Shown here piece after piece: positions 42,464-51,743 of a stretch of DNA of 64,000 nt (within the stretch, counting starts at the first letter, position 1; every line of letters begins with the position of its first letter). The DNA lies in contig JAFAZX010000028.1 in assembly GCA_019239425.1 (NCBI GenBank), forward strand, positions 98,877 through 162,876. Direction: 5' to 3'. Made by a program: the position numbers and the translations under genes. Under the pieces are notes generated by a model that worked only from the letters and a program-made list of their open reading frames with translations, ran no database searches and was not told the origin of the DNA. The stretch comes from Acidobacteriota bacterium. Lineage in GTDB: Bacteria; Acidobacteriota; Blastocatellia; Pyrinomonadales; Pyrinomonadaceae.

Positions 42464-43738
42464 TCACTCCAACACTTCGAGGTCTGTGCTCTCCAACTGG
42501 TGCCGTGGCTTTTCCGCCTTGGGGATGGGCGTGGGCGTGTCCTGGCTGACGGTGATTTCGGAGAGGAGTTGGTCGGTGAGCTGGCGCGACTCGGCGACGC
42601 TCGAACCCTGGTTGAGGACGACGAAGTAGACCTTGCCGTACTTCTGCGTGTAGACGACGCCGCCGAGGCTCGCCATCCCGCCGTCGTCGTGGACGAGCGT
42701 GCCGGTCTTCGCCACCACCGCGCCTTCGAGCGGCGTCCCGACCATCCGGCGACGCAAAGTCCCGTAGTCGTCGCTCGCCACGGCCATGATGTCCGCCAGC
42801 TCCAGGCCCTGCCGCTTCGCCTCGCCGTCGAGCGCGCGGATGACCGCGACCAGCCCGCGCGGCGTCATGCGGTTGACTTCGAGGCCCGAGGTCGTCGAAA
42901 GCTGCACCTGCTCGGGCGGGAGCTTCACCTCGTCAATCAAGAACTGTCGCACGCCTTCCGGGCCGCCGACCAAAGCGCCCAGGCGCTCCGCGACGAAGTT
43001 GCTCGAATGCGCGTTCATGTAAAGCAGAACGTCGCGCAGAGGGTACGAGAGCACGGCGAACGTCGGCTCGCCCGCGGGCGCGTCCGCGACCGAGAAGGTC
43101 TTCGGGTTTACTTTAAGAACCTTGGCGAGACGCTCGGCCGACTCGTCGGGCTTGTCCGTGAAGTTGAAGACGAAGTCGGGCGTGACGGCCAGCTCGCCCT
43201 CGAACTTCTTGACGCCGCGCTCGGCCAGCTTCTTCGCGACGAGGGCGGCGTGGAAGTCGCCGAACGTCGGGTCGTTGCCCGCGACCAAAAGACGGCCGCG
43301 CAGCACGCCCGACTTGTCCACGTCGCCTTCGATGTAGAACTTCGTCTCGAACCGAAAATCCTTGCCGAGCTTGCGCAGCGCCGTCAGAGAGGTCGTCAGC
43401 TTGACGAGCGAAGCCGGGTTGAGCGCCGCGTCCGGGTTGTGCTGGGCGAGCGTGACGCGCCCGTCGAGCGACTGCACGAAGAGCGCGTGCCGATTCGGGT
43501 CGTCGCCGCGGGCCGTGTACCAGCCGGCCGCGTCGAAGGCGGGGGCGGCGGGCGCGGGCGGCGGCGCGGGCGCGGCCGGAGCGGGCGCGGCCTCCGCCGC
43601 ACTTTTGAGCGGAACCTGTATGTACGCGGCCGCGGCCCTGCGCGCGTCCTTCATGAACGCGTAGGGCGCGAAGGTCAAAGCGAGGATGACGGCCGCGCCG
43701 ATGACCATCATCGCGTAGATCGGTTTACGATGATTCAA
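42464..43738 (-). CDS. D-alanyl-D-alanine carboxypeptidase, S13 (DacB-like) family
   Basis: A penicillin-binding peptidoglycan hydrolase of 424 residues. An N-terminal membrane anchor or uncleaved signal (MMVIGAAVILALTFAPYAFM) and an Ala/Pro linker (about 45-68) precede the catalytic domain. The three penicillin-binding motifs are visible: SLVK (110-113), SSN (245-247) and KTG (344-346). Between the first two lies a long insert (about 135-235) as in S13 enzymes. It acts in the periplasm, trimming pentapeptides or cutting cross-links. It is divergent from the prepilin peptidase gene across a 151-base AT-richer gap. Confidence 0.93.
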   Translation of the reverse strand: MNHRKPIYAMMVIGAAVILALTFAPYAFMKDARRAAAAYIQVPLKSAAEAAPAPAAPAPPPAPAAPAFDAAGWYTARGDDPNRHALFVQSLDGRVTLAQHNPDAALNPASLVKLTTSLTALRKLGKDFRFETKFYIEGDVDKSGVLRGRLLVAGNDPTFGDFHAALVAKKLAERGVKKFEGELAVTPDFVFNFTDKPDESAERLAKVLKVNPKTFSVADAPAGEPTFAVLSYPLRDVLLYMNAHSSNFVAERLGALVGGPEGVRQFLIDEVKLPPEQVQLSTTSGLEVNRMTPRGLVAVIRALDGEAKRQGLELADIMAVASDDYGTLRRRMVGTPLEGAVVAKTGTLVHDDGGMASLGGVVYTQKYGKVYFVVLNQGSSVAESRQLTDQLLSEITVSQDTPTPIPKAEKPRHQLESTDLEVLE

Positions 43739-43889
43739 AACGCCTGACTCCTTACCAAAGCATTCTTATCAATCACTGTATCATTCCAAGCCTTTAACAA
43801 AGCTTGATAAAGCTTTAATATGCAAATGGGGCGCCACGCGTCAAGCGCCGCCCGCCTTTAAACCATTCTTCTTTCTTCATCCACATCGA

Positions 43890-44759
43890 ATGGACATTTT
43901 TCAGAGAATCGTGACACAAGACACTTTGACCGGTTTGCCGACGTACTTTATTGCCGCGGCGGTGGGCGTCATCGGGGCCATCATCGGTAGTTTTCTGAAC
44001 GTCGTCATCCACCGCGTCCCGCGCGAGGAGTCGGTAGCTTTTCCCGCTTCGCACTGCCCATCCTGTGACACGGCCATACGGCCGTACGACAACATCCCGG
44101 TCATCAGTTGGGCCGTCCTGCGCGGGCGCTGCCGCGCCTGCCGCGCGCCGATCTCAGCGCGCTACCCGGCGGTCGAGCTTCTGACGGGCGTGCTCTTCGC
44201 CTTGACGTACCTGCTCCATTCGGGCCTGACACTCTCTCTGCCGTTCGACCTCGCCTTCGTCGCGGCCGTCCTCGCGCTCGTCTTCATCGACGCGGAGCAC
44301 ATGCTCCTGCCGAACGTCATCACCTACCCCGGCGTCGCCGTCGCCCTCGTCGCGCGCGTGCTGGTGCCGAACCTCTACGGCGTCGCCTCGCTCGGCGGCC
44401 CGGAGACGCCCGCGTGGCTGCTCTCGCTCGGCGGCGCGTTGTTGGGTGCGCTCGCGGGCGGGGGCTTCCTGTGGCTGGTCGGCTGGCTCTGGGAGCGCGC
44501 GCGCGGGGTCGAGGCGATGGGACTCGGCGACGTGAAGATGATGTTCATGGTCGGCGCCTTCCTCGGCTGGCCTCTGACGATGCTGACGATCTTCGTCGGA
44601 GTCTTCACAGGCTCCGTGGCGGGAGTGGGCGCGATGCTCCGGCGCGGCGAGCGCGACATGCAGATGCTCCTCCCCTTCGGCATCTTCCTCGGCCTCGGCT
44701 CGCTCGTCAGCCTCCTCTTCGGCGCGCGCATCATCGACTGGTACGTGGGAAAGTTCTGA
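43890..44759 (+). CDS. Prepilin peptidase (type IV leader peptidase, PilD-like)
   Basis: An inner-membrane aspartic protease of 289 residues that cleaves and methylates prepilins of type IV pili or type II secretion. IIGSFLNVVIHRVPREESVA and the two CxxC pairs (HCPSCDTAIRPYDNIP, RCRACRAPI) form the N-terminal cytoplasmic zinc domain. ALVFIDAEHMLLPNVITYPG carries the first catalytic Asp. EAMGLGDVKMMFMVGAFLGW carries the GxGD motif. The remaining hydrophobic segments give about eight helices. No pilin or secretion genes are adjacent. A family-C palindrome follows the stop by 5 bases. Confidence 0.95.
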   Translation: MDIFQRIVTQDTLTGLPTYFIAAAVGVIGAIIGSFLNVVIHRVPREESVAFPASHCPSCDTAIRPYDNIPVISWAVLRGRCRACRAPISARYPAVELLTGVLFALTYLLHSGLTLSLPFDLAFVAAVLALVFIDAEHMLLPNVITYPGVAVALVARVLVPNLYGVASLGGPETPAWLLSLGGALLGALAGGGFLWLVGWLWERARGVEAMGLGDVKMMFMVGAFLGWPLTMLTIFVGVFTGSVAGVGAMLRRGERDMQMLLPFGIFLGLGSLVSLLFGARIIDWYVGKF

Positions 44760-44764
44760 AGAAC

Positions 44765-44843
44765 AGTAAATAGTGAATGGTAAATAGTAAATAGGCCGAC
44801 CAAAGCGCACCCACTATTTACTATTCACCATTTACTATTCACC
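44765..44843. repeat. Palindrome, family C
   Basis: 30-bp arms (44765-44794 and 44814-44843) of GTAAATA, GTGAATG, GTAAATA heptamers pair almost perfectly. It lies between the same-strand prepilin peptidase and histidine kinase genes and ends 4 bases before the kinase ATG, so it also encodes the kinase leader. Confidence 0.9.
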
Positions 44844-44847
44844 AAAG

Positions 44848-46281
44848 ATGGCTCGTCACGAAAACCGGATGCAGTTGGCGTTGGCGTTGTTGGTGGGGCT
44901 GCTGCTCCTGGCCAACCTGTTCACGCTGACGCTGGTGGCGCTGTCGCCCGCGGCGCGGGCCGAGCGCGCGCCCGTCCTCTACACGGTCTTCGTCCTCACG
45001 CTCGTCATCAGCGTTCCGTCAATCCTGCTGCTGCCGCGCTGGCTCTTGCGGCCGTACAGACAACTGGTGGACGAGGCCGAGCGCGCGCCCGTCGAGGCGT
45101 CGGCGCGCGGGCGCGCGCGTGACGAGTCGGAGTTCGTGCTCGAAACCTTTCAGCAGGTCGTCGCGCAGCTCCGCGCCAAGCAGAGGGAGCTTGAGCGCCT
45201 GAGCGCGCGCGCCGCCGAACGCGCCGCGACCGCAGAGCAGTTCAGCGAGCGCGTCGTCGCGAGCCTCCCTTCCGGACTCGTCGCCTTCGACTCCGAGGGG
45301 CGCGCGACCGTCGCCAACCCGCCCGCACACGCGCTGCTCGGCTTCGAGGGCCGAGCCGAGGGACTGGACTTCCGCCGCCTCCTCGCGCGCGCGCCCGAGC
45401 TGGCCGAGATGGTCGGGCGCTGTCTGCAGACCGGCGCGCTCTACCGGCGCGAGGAGGTGCCCCTGCGGCTCGAAGGCGGGCGCGCGCGGCGACTGGGCGT
45501 GACGGTCGCGCCCGTAGACCCAGCGCCCGCGGGCGGCTCGCGCGGCGTCCTCTGCATGCTGACCGACATCACCGAAGTCGCGGAGCTGCGCGAAACGGTC
45601 GCGCGCAAGCGCAACCTCGAAAGCCTCGGCGAGATGTCGGCCGGGCTCGCGCACGAGTTCAAGAACGCCCTGGCGACGCTGCACGGCTACGCGCAGCTCC
45701 TGCAGAACAGTTCCCTTTCCGAGGACGCGCGCGCGTCCTCGACCGCGGCGCTCCTGCAGGAGGTGCGCGGGCTTTCCGAGATGGTCAACGCGTTCCTCAA
45801 CTTCGCGCGGCCGAAGACGCCCGACCTCTGCGACGTGAACTTGCGCGAGCTGCTCGACACGTGCACCGCAGACCTCGACACTCTCTTCAGAGAGCGCGTC
45901 GTCGTCCTCGACACCGGCGGAGACTTTCCCGAAGTCCGCGCCGACGAGCGCATGCTCCGCCAGGCGCTCCTCAACCTCCTGCGCAACGCGGCCGAGGCGA
46001 TACCTGATGAGGCTTCCGAGAGACGCGTCCACGTCAACGGCTGGGTCGAACGGGACGCCGCGGGTCGCGACTGGGCGCGCGTCGAAATCGCCGACACGGG
46101 CGCCGGAATCTCCGAAGACGACCTGCACAAAATCTTCATCCCCTTCTTCACGACCAAGTCTAAAGGCCACGGCGTCGGCCTCGCCCTCGCGCACCGCGTC
46201 GCCACAGACCACGGCGGCACGCTCTCCGCCGCCAACTCTGCCGACGGCGGCGCGGTCTTCACCTTAAGACTTCCTGCTTAG
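44848..46281 (+). CDS. Membrane sensor histidine kinase with PAS domain (NtrB/AtoS-like)
   Basis: A protein of 477 residues. Two N-terminal helices (about 8-31 and 43-62) with a very short outer loop are followed by a HAMP-like and coiled-coil linker (about 65-130). A PAS domain (about 131-240, FSERVVASLPSGLVAFDSEG) follows. The dimerisation domain contains GEMSAGLAHEFKNALATLHG, with phospho-accepting His269. The ATPase motifs are the N box (LLNLLRNAAEAIPDE), G1 (DTGAGI), the F box (FIPFFTTK) and G2 (GHGVGLALAH). No response regulator is adjacent, so its partner is elsewhere. The short periplasmic loop suggests it senses a membrane or cytoplasmic cue. Confidence 0.93.
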   Translation: MARHENRMQLALALLVGLLLLANLFTLTLVALSPAARAERAPVLYTVFVLTLVISVPSILLLPRWLLRPYRQLVDEAERAPVEASARGRARDESEFVLETFQQVVAQLRAKQRELERLSARAAERAATAEQFSERVVASLPSGLVAFDSEGRATVANPPAHALLGFEGRAEGLDFRRLLARAPELAEMVGRCLQTGALYRREEVPLRLEGGRARRLGVTVAPVDPAPAGGSRGVLCMLTDITEVAELRETVARKRNLESLGEMSAGLAHEFKNALATLHGYAQLLQNSSLSEDARASSTAALLQEVRGLSEMVNAFLNFARPKTPDLCDVNLRELLDTCTADLDTLFRERVVVLDTGGDFPEVRADERMLRQALLNLLRNAAEAIPDEASERRVHVNGWVERDAAGRDWARVEIADTGAGISEDDLHKIFIPFFTTKSKGHGVGLALAHRVATDHGGTLSAANSADGGAVFTLRLPA

Positions 46282-46299
46282 ACTGGTGTGCCCCTTCTC

Positions 46300-46438
46300 G
46301 CTGGGAGCGCGGGCATCCTGCCCGCCTGAGCGCGTCAGCGCGAAAGCTGAGAAGCTGTCAGTCTCAACGCCGGGTTAAAGGGCGAGACGGTCAGCGTGCT
46401 AAAGCACGCTAGCGGGCAGGGATGCCCGCGCTCCCAGC
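46300..46438. repeat. Long palindrome, family F ('GCTGGGAGCGCGGGC' ends)
   Basis: The outer arms are GCTGGGAGCGCGGGCATCCT (from 46300) and its near-complement ending 46438, each themselves containing a GCGGGC...GCCCGC hairpin. The internal part has a further small hairpin, AGCGTGCTAAAGCACGCT (46393-46410). It separates convergent genes. A second copy lies at 59339-59480. Confidence 0.88.
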
Positions 46439-46451
46439 AAAGGGTCGCGTC

Positions 46452-47651
46452 CTATCGCACATGCACCCTTTTAAAGCCGAGGCCGATGACGCGGGCGGGC
46501 AGCGTGCGGAGGCCGGGGACGCGGAGCAGGAGTCGGAGGGCGAGGGGCACTTGGAACTTGCGGCGCGGGTCGAGGGCGGCGGCGATGACGCGCTTCTGGA
46601 TGCGCGTCTGTAGGGCCTGGATGAGGCGCGTGGGCCACTCGCGCTGGCGCTGCACTTCGCGGAGGCGTTCCTCGTCGAGCGTGCCTTGCCTCAAAGGTTC
46701 GGCTACGACGTTGGCGGCGACGACGGCGTCCTGGACGGCGTAGTTGATGCCCACGCCGCCGACGGGCGACATGACGTGCGCGGCGTCGCCGATGAGGAGC
46801 AGGCCCGGCCTGTGCCAGCGCAGGACGCGGCTCGACTCGACCGAGAGCATGGAGACCTGTTTCCACTCGTGCAGCACGTCGAAACGTTCGGCGTATTCGG
46901 GCGCGGCGGCCTTGAGCCTTTCGCGGAGGACTTCGACGCCGGCCGCGCGAACGTCGCGGAAGCCGCCTTTGAGGATGAGGTGCGCGACCTGCCACTGGCT
47001 CCCGCGGTTGAGCATGACTAGCCCTACGCCCTGGCGAAAATATGCGACGCCGCCCTCGGGGTCGCCGGGTAGACGTGGGATGCGGAACCAGAGTACGTCC
47101 ATCGGCGGGGAGGTCTTCAACTGCTCGAACGCGCCGAGGTGTCGGACGCGCGAGCCGCGCCCGTCGGCGCCGACGGTCAGCGTCGCGCGCAGCTCGTGTT
47201 CGCCCGCGACGTCTTCGTAGCTCACGCCGCGCACCGCGCCGCCCTCTTCAATCAAGCCTTCGACGCGCGCGCCCATCTTCAAATCGAAAGACGGAAAACG
47301 TTTCGCCTCCTCGACGATGAAGGCGAGGAAGTCTTTCTGCGGAATCATCATGATGTACGGGAAGCGCGTGCCGAGGCTGCGGAAGTCCGCGAGCACGGTC
47401 GGCCCCTCGTCCGTGATGATGGTGCCGGTGTGGATTTTGGAGTGTGGGAGTTGATGCAGGCGCTCGGCGAGGCCCAGCTCGTCCAGGATTTCGAGCACCG
47501 AAGGGTGGAGCGTGTCGCCGCGGAAGTCGCGGTCGAAGTCCTCGTGCGCTTCGAGGAGCGTGACGCGCACCCCTTTGCGCGCGAGCAGCAGCGCGAGCAC
47601 GGCGCCGGCCGGCCCGCCGCCGACGACGGCGCAGACCGTCTCAGCCGTCAT
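46452..47651 (-). CDS. FAD-dependent monooxygenase/hydroxylase (UbiH/PHBH-like)
   Basis: A flavoprotein of 399 residues. The dinucleotide-binding GxGxxG is VVGGGPAGAVLALLLARKGV. The DG motif is VGADGRGSRVRHLG. The second FAD motif is LLIGDAAHVMSPVGGVGINY. These are the three fingerprints of aromatic-ring hydroxylases of the UbiH/PHBH class. It overlaps the end of the UbiD-like gene by 11 bases, so the pair is translationally coupled. A decarboxylase plus a ring hydroxylase fits a quinone- or aromatic-compound pathway. The substrate is not shown by sequence; a role in respiratory quinone synthesis is inference. Confidence 0.85.
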   Translation of the reverse strand: MTAETVCAVVGGGPAGAVLALLLARKGVRVTLLEAHEDFDRDFRGDTLHPSVLEILDELGLAERLHQLPHSKIHTGTIITDEGPTVLADFRSLGTRFPYIMMIPQKDFLAFIVEEAKRFPSFDLKMGARVEGLIEEGGAVRGVSYEDVAGEHELRATLTVGADGRGSRVRHLGAFEQLKTSPPMDVLWFRIPRLPGDPEGGVAYFRQGVGLVMLNRGSQWQVAHLILKGGFRDVRAAGVEVLRERLKAAAPEYAERFDVLHEWKQVSMLSVESSRVLRWHRPGLLLIGDAAHVMSPVGGVGINYAVQDAVVAANVVAEPLRQGTLDEERLREVQRQREWPTRLIQALQTRIQKRVIAAALDPRRKFQVPLALRLLLRVPGLRTLPARVIGLGFKRVHVR

Positions 47652-49419
47652 CCCCTTTCAAGCCTCTCGGGAAGTATTCGCGCCAGCGGCGCGTGACGAG
47701 TTCGCCGACGTCGGGGCGGACGATAAGCTCGTCCGGGTAGCCCGGCTTCATGCGCGCGTCCAAGACGATGGGCGCGGTGTATTTGACGTGGTGGCGGCGC
47801 AGCTCGGACGCTCTGGCGTGGATGTCCGAGGCCGGCTCGAAGCGCGTCCAGGTGGCCCAGAGGAAGTCGGCCGGGTTGCGCGCGTACTTGATGTCGTCGT
47901 GGACTACCACGAGCGGCCAGTCTTTAAAAACTTCTTCGCGCGCGACGCGCGCGGCGAGGTCGGGCTCTTCCCGAAAACTCTTCCCCTCGACGACGAGGCA
48001 GCCGCCGCAGAAGAGTTCGGCGCGCGTGAGGCCGGCGGGCAGGTCGCCCCGGAACTCGCGCGGCAGTTCGCGCACCGGCTCGCCCAGTCCGAGCAGCACG
48101 GCCTTGCTGCCGCGGTTGACCGTGCCGGAGGTGTAGTCGAGCGTATCCATCGAGAGGTTCGGGAAGACGAAGAGGTCTGTCTCCGGATGAAAGCGCGCGA
48201 GGACGTGCTCGAAGAGTCTCGGGAAGTCGCGCAAGTCCTGCGGCGTGTCCGTGAGCAGGAGGAACTTCGTGAGCGAGAGCTGCCCTTCGCCGAGGATGCG
48301 GAAGGCCGAGACTAACGCCTCGCGCGCGTAGCGCTCGCGCACGACCGCGGCGGCGAGCGAGTGGAAGCCCGTCTCGCCGTACGTCCAGAGGTCGCGCACG
48401 CTCGGCATCACGAGCGGGAACAGGGGCGAGAGCAGCTTCTGCAGGTAGTCGCCGATGAAGAAGTCTTCCTGCCGCGGCTTGCCGACGACGGTCGCCGGGT
48501 AGACGGCGTCGCGGCGGTGGAAGACGGCCTCGACGTGAAAGACAGGGTAGTCGTGCCGCAGGGAGTAGTAGCCGTAATGGTCGCCGAAAGGGCCTTCGGG
48601 CCTGCGCTCGCGCGGCGGCACCCTGCCGACCAGGGCGAACTCCGCCTCCGCGACGAGACGGTGCGGGTGTCCCTCTACAGGAGAATCGACGACACGAATC
48701 TTCTCGCCCGAAAGTACGGACGCTAAGACCAGCTCGGGCACGTCTTCGGGGAGCGGCGCGATGGCGGAGAGGATGAGCGCGGGCGGGCCGCCGAGGAACA
48801 TCGTGACTGGCAACGCCTGCCCCTTCGCTTCGGCCTCGTGGTAATGAAAGCCGCCGCCCTTGTGTATCTGCCAGTGCATGCCGGTCGTCCGCGCGTCGAA
48901 GCGCTGCATGCGGTACATGCCGAGGTTGTGCTTGCCCGTCGAAGGGTGCTCCGTGTAGACGAGCGGCAGCGTGAAGAAAGGCCCGCCGTCCTCCTGCCAC
49001 GTCGTCAAGACCGGCAGCTCGTCCAGCCGCGCCGGGCGGTCTACGACCTCCGCGACCGGCGCGCGGCCCACCCTCTTCGTGCCGAGCTTCAGGGCTTCGA
49101 GCGCGAGCGCGCGGTGCTGCCAGAGCGCGGCGGGCTTCGGCGGCAGCAGAGACTCCGCGACGTGTACGGCCTGACGGACGAGCGCCTCGGGCTTCGGCCC
49201 GAACGCCTTCTCGATCCGTCCGACCGTGCCGAAGAGGTTCGTGACGACGGGGTAGCGGCTGCCCTTTACGTTCTGGAAGAGGAGCGCCGGCCCTTCGCGT
49301 TCGATGACGCGGCGGTGGACTTCGGCGAGCTCGAGGTCGGGGTCAACTTCCGCCCCGACTTCGACGAGGTCGCCCTCGCGGCGGAGCAGTTCGAGAAACG
49401 AGCGGAGGTTGCGGTGCAT
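47641..49419 (-). CDS. UbiD-family prenylated-FMN decarboxylase
   Basis: A protein of 592 residues from ATG 49419 (MHRNLRSFLELLRREGDLVE); twelve extra in-frame codons upstream are less likely. UbiD signatures are EGPALLFQNVKGSRYPVVTN, HNLGMYRMQRFDARTTGMHW and QIHKGGGFHYHEAEAKGQAL. FLGGPPALILSAIAPLPED, ERRPEGPFGDHYGYYSL with the catalytic Glu region, and LVVVHDDIKYARNPADFLWA complete the match. It needs prFMN from a UbiX partner not seen here. It may act in ubiquinone or menaquinone (futalosine-type) synthesis or in aromatic acid metabolism, and the coupled FAD hydroxylase supports ring chemistry. Confidence 0.92.
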   Translation of the reverse strand: MHRNLRSFLELLRREGDLVEVGAEVDPDLELAEVHRRVIEREGPALLFQNVKGSRYPVVTNLFGTVGRIEKAFGPKPEALVRQAVHVAESLLPPKPAALWQHRALALEALKLGTKRVGRAPVAEVVDRPARLDELPVLTTWQEDGGPFFTLPLVYTEHPSTGKHNLGMYRMQRFDARTTGMHWQIHKGGGFHYHEAEAKGQALPVTMFLGGPPALILSAIAPLPEDVPELVLASVLSGEKIRVVDSPVEGHPHRLVAEAEFALVGRVPPRERRPEGPFGDHYGYYSLRHDYPVFHVEAVFHRRDAVYPATVVGKPRQEDFFIGDYLQKLLSPLFPLVMPSVRDLWTYGETGFHSLAAAVVRERYAREALVSAFRILGEGQLSLTKFLLLTDTPQDLRDFPRLFEHVLARFHPETDLFVFPNLSMDTLDYTSGTVNRGSKAVLLGLGEPVRELPREFRGDLPAGLTRAELFCGGCLVVEGKSFREEPDLAARVAREEVFKDWPLVVVHDDIKYARNPADFLWATWTRFEPASDIHARASELRRHHVKYTAPIVLDARMKPGYPDELIVRPDVGELVTRRWREYFPRGLKGDDG

Positions 49420-49465
49420 GCGCCGCCAGTAAATCACAGCGGCGGCGGATGTCAAAACATGGAGG

Positions 49466-50101
49466 TCAGAGGGGCGGCTGCGCGTCTTCGGGGTTGCCGA
49501 CCTTGCCCACCTTACGTTGCCGTTTGGGTTCGACCGTCGGCGTCTCTTCGACGCGGATGTTGATCTCGCGCTCGGCGAACTTGGCGGCGTCGGCGATAAG
49601 CGGGTCGAGCGACTGCGTGTAAGGTTGAATCTTCGCGAGCGTGTCGCGGTCGCCGACCGCGGCGAGCACTTCGAGGAGGCGCGCCTGCGTGCGGCCGTTG
49701 ACGCGGCCGAGGAAGACGTAGAGCGGCTCGGGGCCTTCGAGCTGTTTGAGGTAGGAGACCGACTGTTCAGCCCGGCCCTTCTCGTCGAGCGCCTTGACCA
49801 ACTCGAAGAGCGTCTCGTTCTTCCCCATCCGGTAGAGCGCCCAGTCGAGCGCGAGCTTCACGCGCGAATCTTTCTCTTGCGCGCGGTAGCCTTCGGCCAG
49901 TCTCCTGTGTTCGACCGCGGCGAGACGCGCCAACTCCTCGGCGGCCGCGCGCCGCTCCGTCGGGAGCTTGCTCGAAAGCCTCCGCGCGACCGTCGCCGAG
50001 TCCAGGCCCGGCGCCCTCGAAGGTTCTTCCTGCGCCCGTAGGAGTGAAGCAGGGATGAGGAGTGAAAGCAGCGCCAGAGTCAGGATTGTCTTTCTCATCA
50101 T
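49466..50101 (-). CDS. Secreted HEAT-like helical repeat protein
   Basis: A protein of 211 residues, starting at one of two adjacent ATG codons (50101 or 50098) with GAGG upstream. Signal peptide: ILTLALLSLLIPASLLRAQ. The mature part has alternating helices such as TVARRLSSKLPTERRAAAEE, SRVKLALDWALYRMGKNETL, FELVKALDEKGRAEQSVSYL and NGRTQARLLEVLAAVGDRDT, like HEAT/PBS-lyase repeats used for protein binding. A basic, Pro-containing tail (PTVEPKRQRKVGKVGNPED) follows. It precedes the UbiD-like gene by 46 bases. The function is unknown; a periplasmic scaffold is possible. Confidence 0.6.
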   Translation of the reverse strand: MMRKTILTLALLSLLIPASLLRAQEEPSRAPGLDSATVARRLSSKLPTERRAAAEELARLAAVEHRRLAEGYRAQEKDSRVKLALDWALYRMGKNETLFELVKALDEKGRAEQSVSYLKQLEGPEPLYVFLGRVNGRTQARLLEVLAAVGDRDTLAKIQPYTQSLDPLIADAAKFAEREINIRVEETPTVEPKRQRKVGKVGNPEDAQPPL

Positions 50102-50123
50102 GGCCCGACCTCAGAAGAATCTG

Positions 50124-50209
50124 TTCACCACAGAGACACAGAGGCACAGCTTGAAGACTCCTAAAGATGAAGCTGTGTTTTAGCTGTGTCTCTGTGTCTC
50201 TGTGGTTAA
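50124..50209. repeat. Palindrome, family A
   Basis: The left arm (50124-50152) TTCACCACAGAGACACAGAG pairs with the right arm (about 50182-50209) with a GGCAC/GTGTC difference, around a loop that repeats part of the arm (GAAGCTGTG). It lies between the HEAT-like gene and the M16 peptidase pair. Confidence 0.88.
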
Positions 50210-50225
50210 TTTTGCTTACACAACA

Positions 50226-51743
50226 TCACTGCCGCGCCGTACCGCCGTCGGTCTTGCGGAGCTTGCCGGAATCGAGGTCGAGTTCGTCGCGCTTGATGAC
50301 TTCGACGTTGGGGAACTGCTTCCGCAGCGGCTCGATGAAGTCCTTGGCGTCGCCGACGATGACGATGTTGGCGTCAGTGGCCCCGAGGCGCGAGCCGGCG
50401 AACTTCTGTATCTGCGCCGGGGTCACCGCCTGCACGCTCGCGATGTAGCGGTTGATCTCGTCGAGGCTCAGCCCGTACAAGGCCAGCGACGCGACCTGCC
50501 CGACGAGTCCTTCGGTCGTCTCCAGCGAGCGGCCGAAGTTGCCGATGACGACCGCCTTGCGCGGCGTCAGCTCCGCCTCGCTCACGGCCTCGCTCGACAG
50601 GCGCGACAGCTCGCCCATGAGCAGCGCGGCCACCTCCGCGCCCGACTGGTTCTTCGTCTGCGCCGAGGCGACGAAAGGCCCCACGTCGCGCCGCGTGTCG
50701 AGCGACGAGCGCGCGCCGTAGCTCAGGCCGCGCTTGATGCGTATCTCCTGATTCAAGCGCCCAGAGTAGCCCGACAGCACGGAGTTCGCCACGACCCCCG
50801 TGTAGAAGTCCGGGTCTGTGCGCGCGATGCCGCGCCGCACGAACACCACCGCCGCCTGCCCCGCGCCCGGCATGTCCACGACCACCACGCGCTGCTTCGC
50901 GGCGCCTTCGACGCGCGGCGCGGCCGAGGCCGTCAGGGCGTTCGAGGGCTTCGCCCAGTCGCCGAACAGACGCCCGGCGAGTTTGAAGGCGTCTTCGGCC
51001 TTCATGTCGCCGCCGAAGACGAGGACGGCGTTGTCCGGGCGGTAGTAGCGCGCGTGGAAGTCGGCCACGTCCTTGCGCTGTATGCGCTGAATCGAAGCGG
51101 GCGTGCCCGTGACGGGGTGGCCGTAAGGGCTGTCGCCGAAGACGACGCGCGAGGCGACCCAGCCGGCGAGCGTGCCGGGGTTGTTCATGTCCACGCTCAG
51201 GCTGTCGAGGCTCTGCTGGCGCAGGCGCTCGATCTCCTCGTCGGCGAAGACGGGGTTGCGCGCCACATCGGCGAGGATGGAGAGCGCCGGCTCGGCCTTC
51301 GAGGAGAGGACGTTGACGCTCGCGCGCGAGGCGTCCCAGCCGGCGCCCGAGTTAAGCACGCCGCCGAGCGCCTCGATCTCCTGCGCGATCTGCGGCGCGG
51401 TGCGCGTCTTCGTCCCCTTCGTCAAAAGCTCGGCCGTCATGTCGGCCAGGCCGCTCAGGGAGGCCGGGTCGGCCTCGCCGCCGTTCTTGACGAGGAGCTG
51501 CGCGGCGACGAGCGGCGTCGAGTGGTTCTCGATGACGACAACGCGCAGGCCGTTCGGGAGTGTGCGCTCGACCGGCTTCGGCACGTTGACCGAGTGCGGC
51601 GCGGCCGGCGGCGGCGGCGTCTCCTGCGGAGATGCTGACGTGCCGGTCTGCGCGCCCGAGCTTTGCATGAACGCGAAGGCGGCGAACAGGAGGGATGCCG
51701 CGACGAGGGCCGCGAGTCGGACTTCCTTCAGAACGTTTCTCAT
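50226..51743 (-). CDS. M16 peptidase family protein, non-catalytic partner
   Basis: A protein of 505 residues with signal peptide VRLAALVAASLLFAAFAFMQ. Two M16 half-domains are visible: RTLPNGLRVVVIENHSTPLV, and the second with PGAGQAAVVFVRRGIARTDP and LNQEIRIKRGLSYGARSSLD. In place of the zinc motif HxxEH the sequence has SGLADMTAELL, so no zinc site is expected. The RGLSYGA segment keeps the Arg/Tyr pair that holds substrate in the partner half. Its start overlaps the stop of the catalytic M16 gene by four bases (ATGA), so the two probably form a heterodimer like mitochondrial processing peptidase. It should act in the periplasm. Confidence 0.9.
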   Translation of the reverse strand: MRNVLKEVRLAALVAASLLFAAFAFMQSSGAQTGTSASPQETPPPPAAPHSVNVPKPVERTLPNGLRVVVIENHSTPLVAAQLLVKNGGEADPASLSGLADMTAELLTKGTKTRTAPQIAQEIEALGGVLNSGAGWDASRASVNVLSSKAEPALSILADVARNPVFADEEIERLRQQSLDSLSVDMNNPGTLAGWVASRVVFGDSPYGHPVTGTPASIQRIQRKDVADFHARYYRPDNAVLVFGGDMKAEDAFKLAGRLFGDWAKPSNALTASAAPRVEGAAKQRVVVVDMPGAGQAAVVFVRRGIARTDPDFYTGVVANSVLSGYSGRLNQEIRIKRGLSYGARSSLDTRRDVGPFVASAQTKNQSGAEVAALLMGELSRLSSEAVSEAELTPRKAVVIGNFGRSLETTEGLVGQVASLALYGLSLDEINRYIASVQAVTPAQIQKFAGSRLGATDANIVIVGDAKDFIEPLRKQFPNVEVIKRDELDLDSGKLRKTDGGTARQ

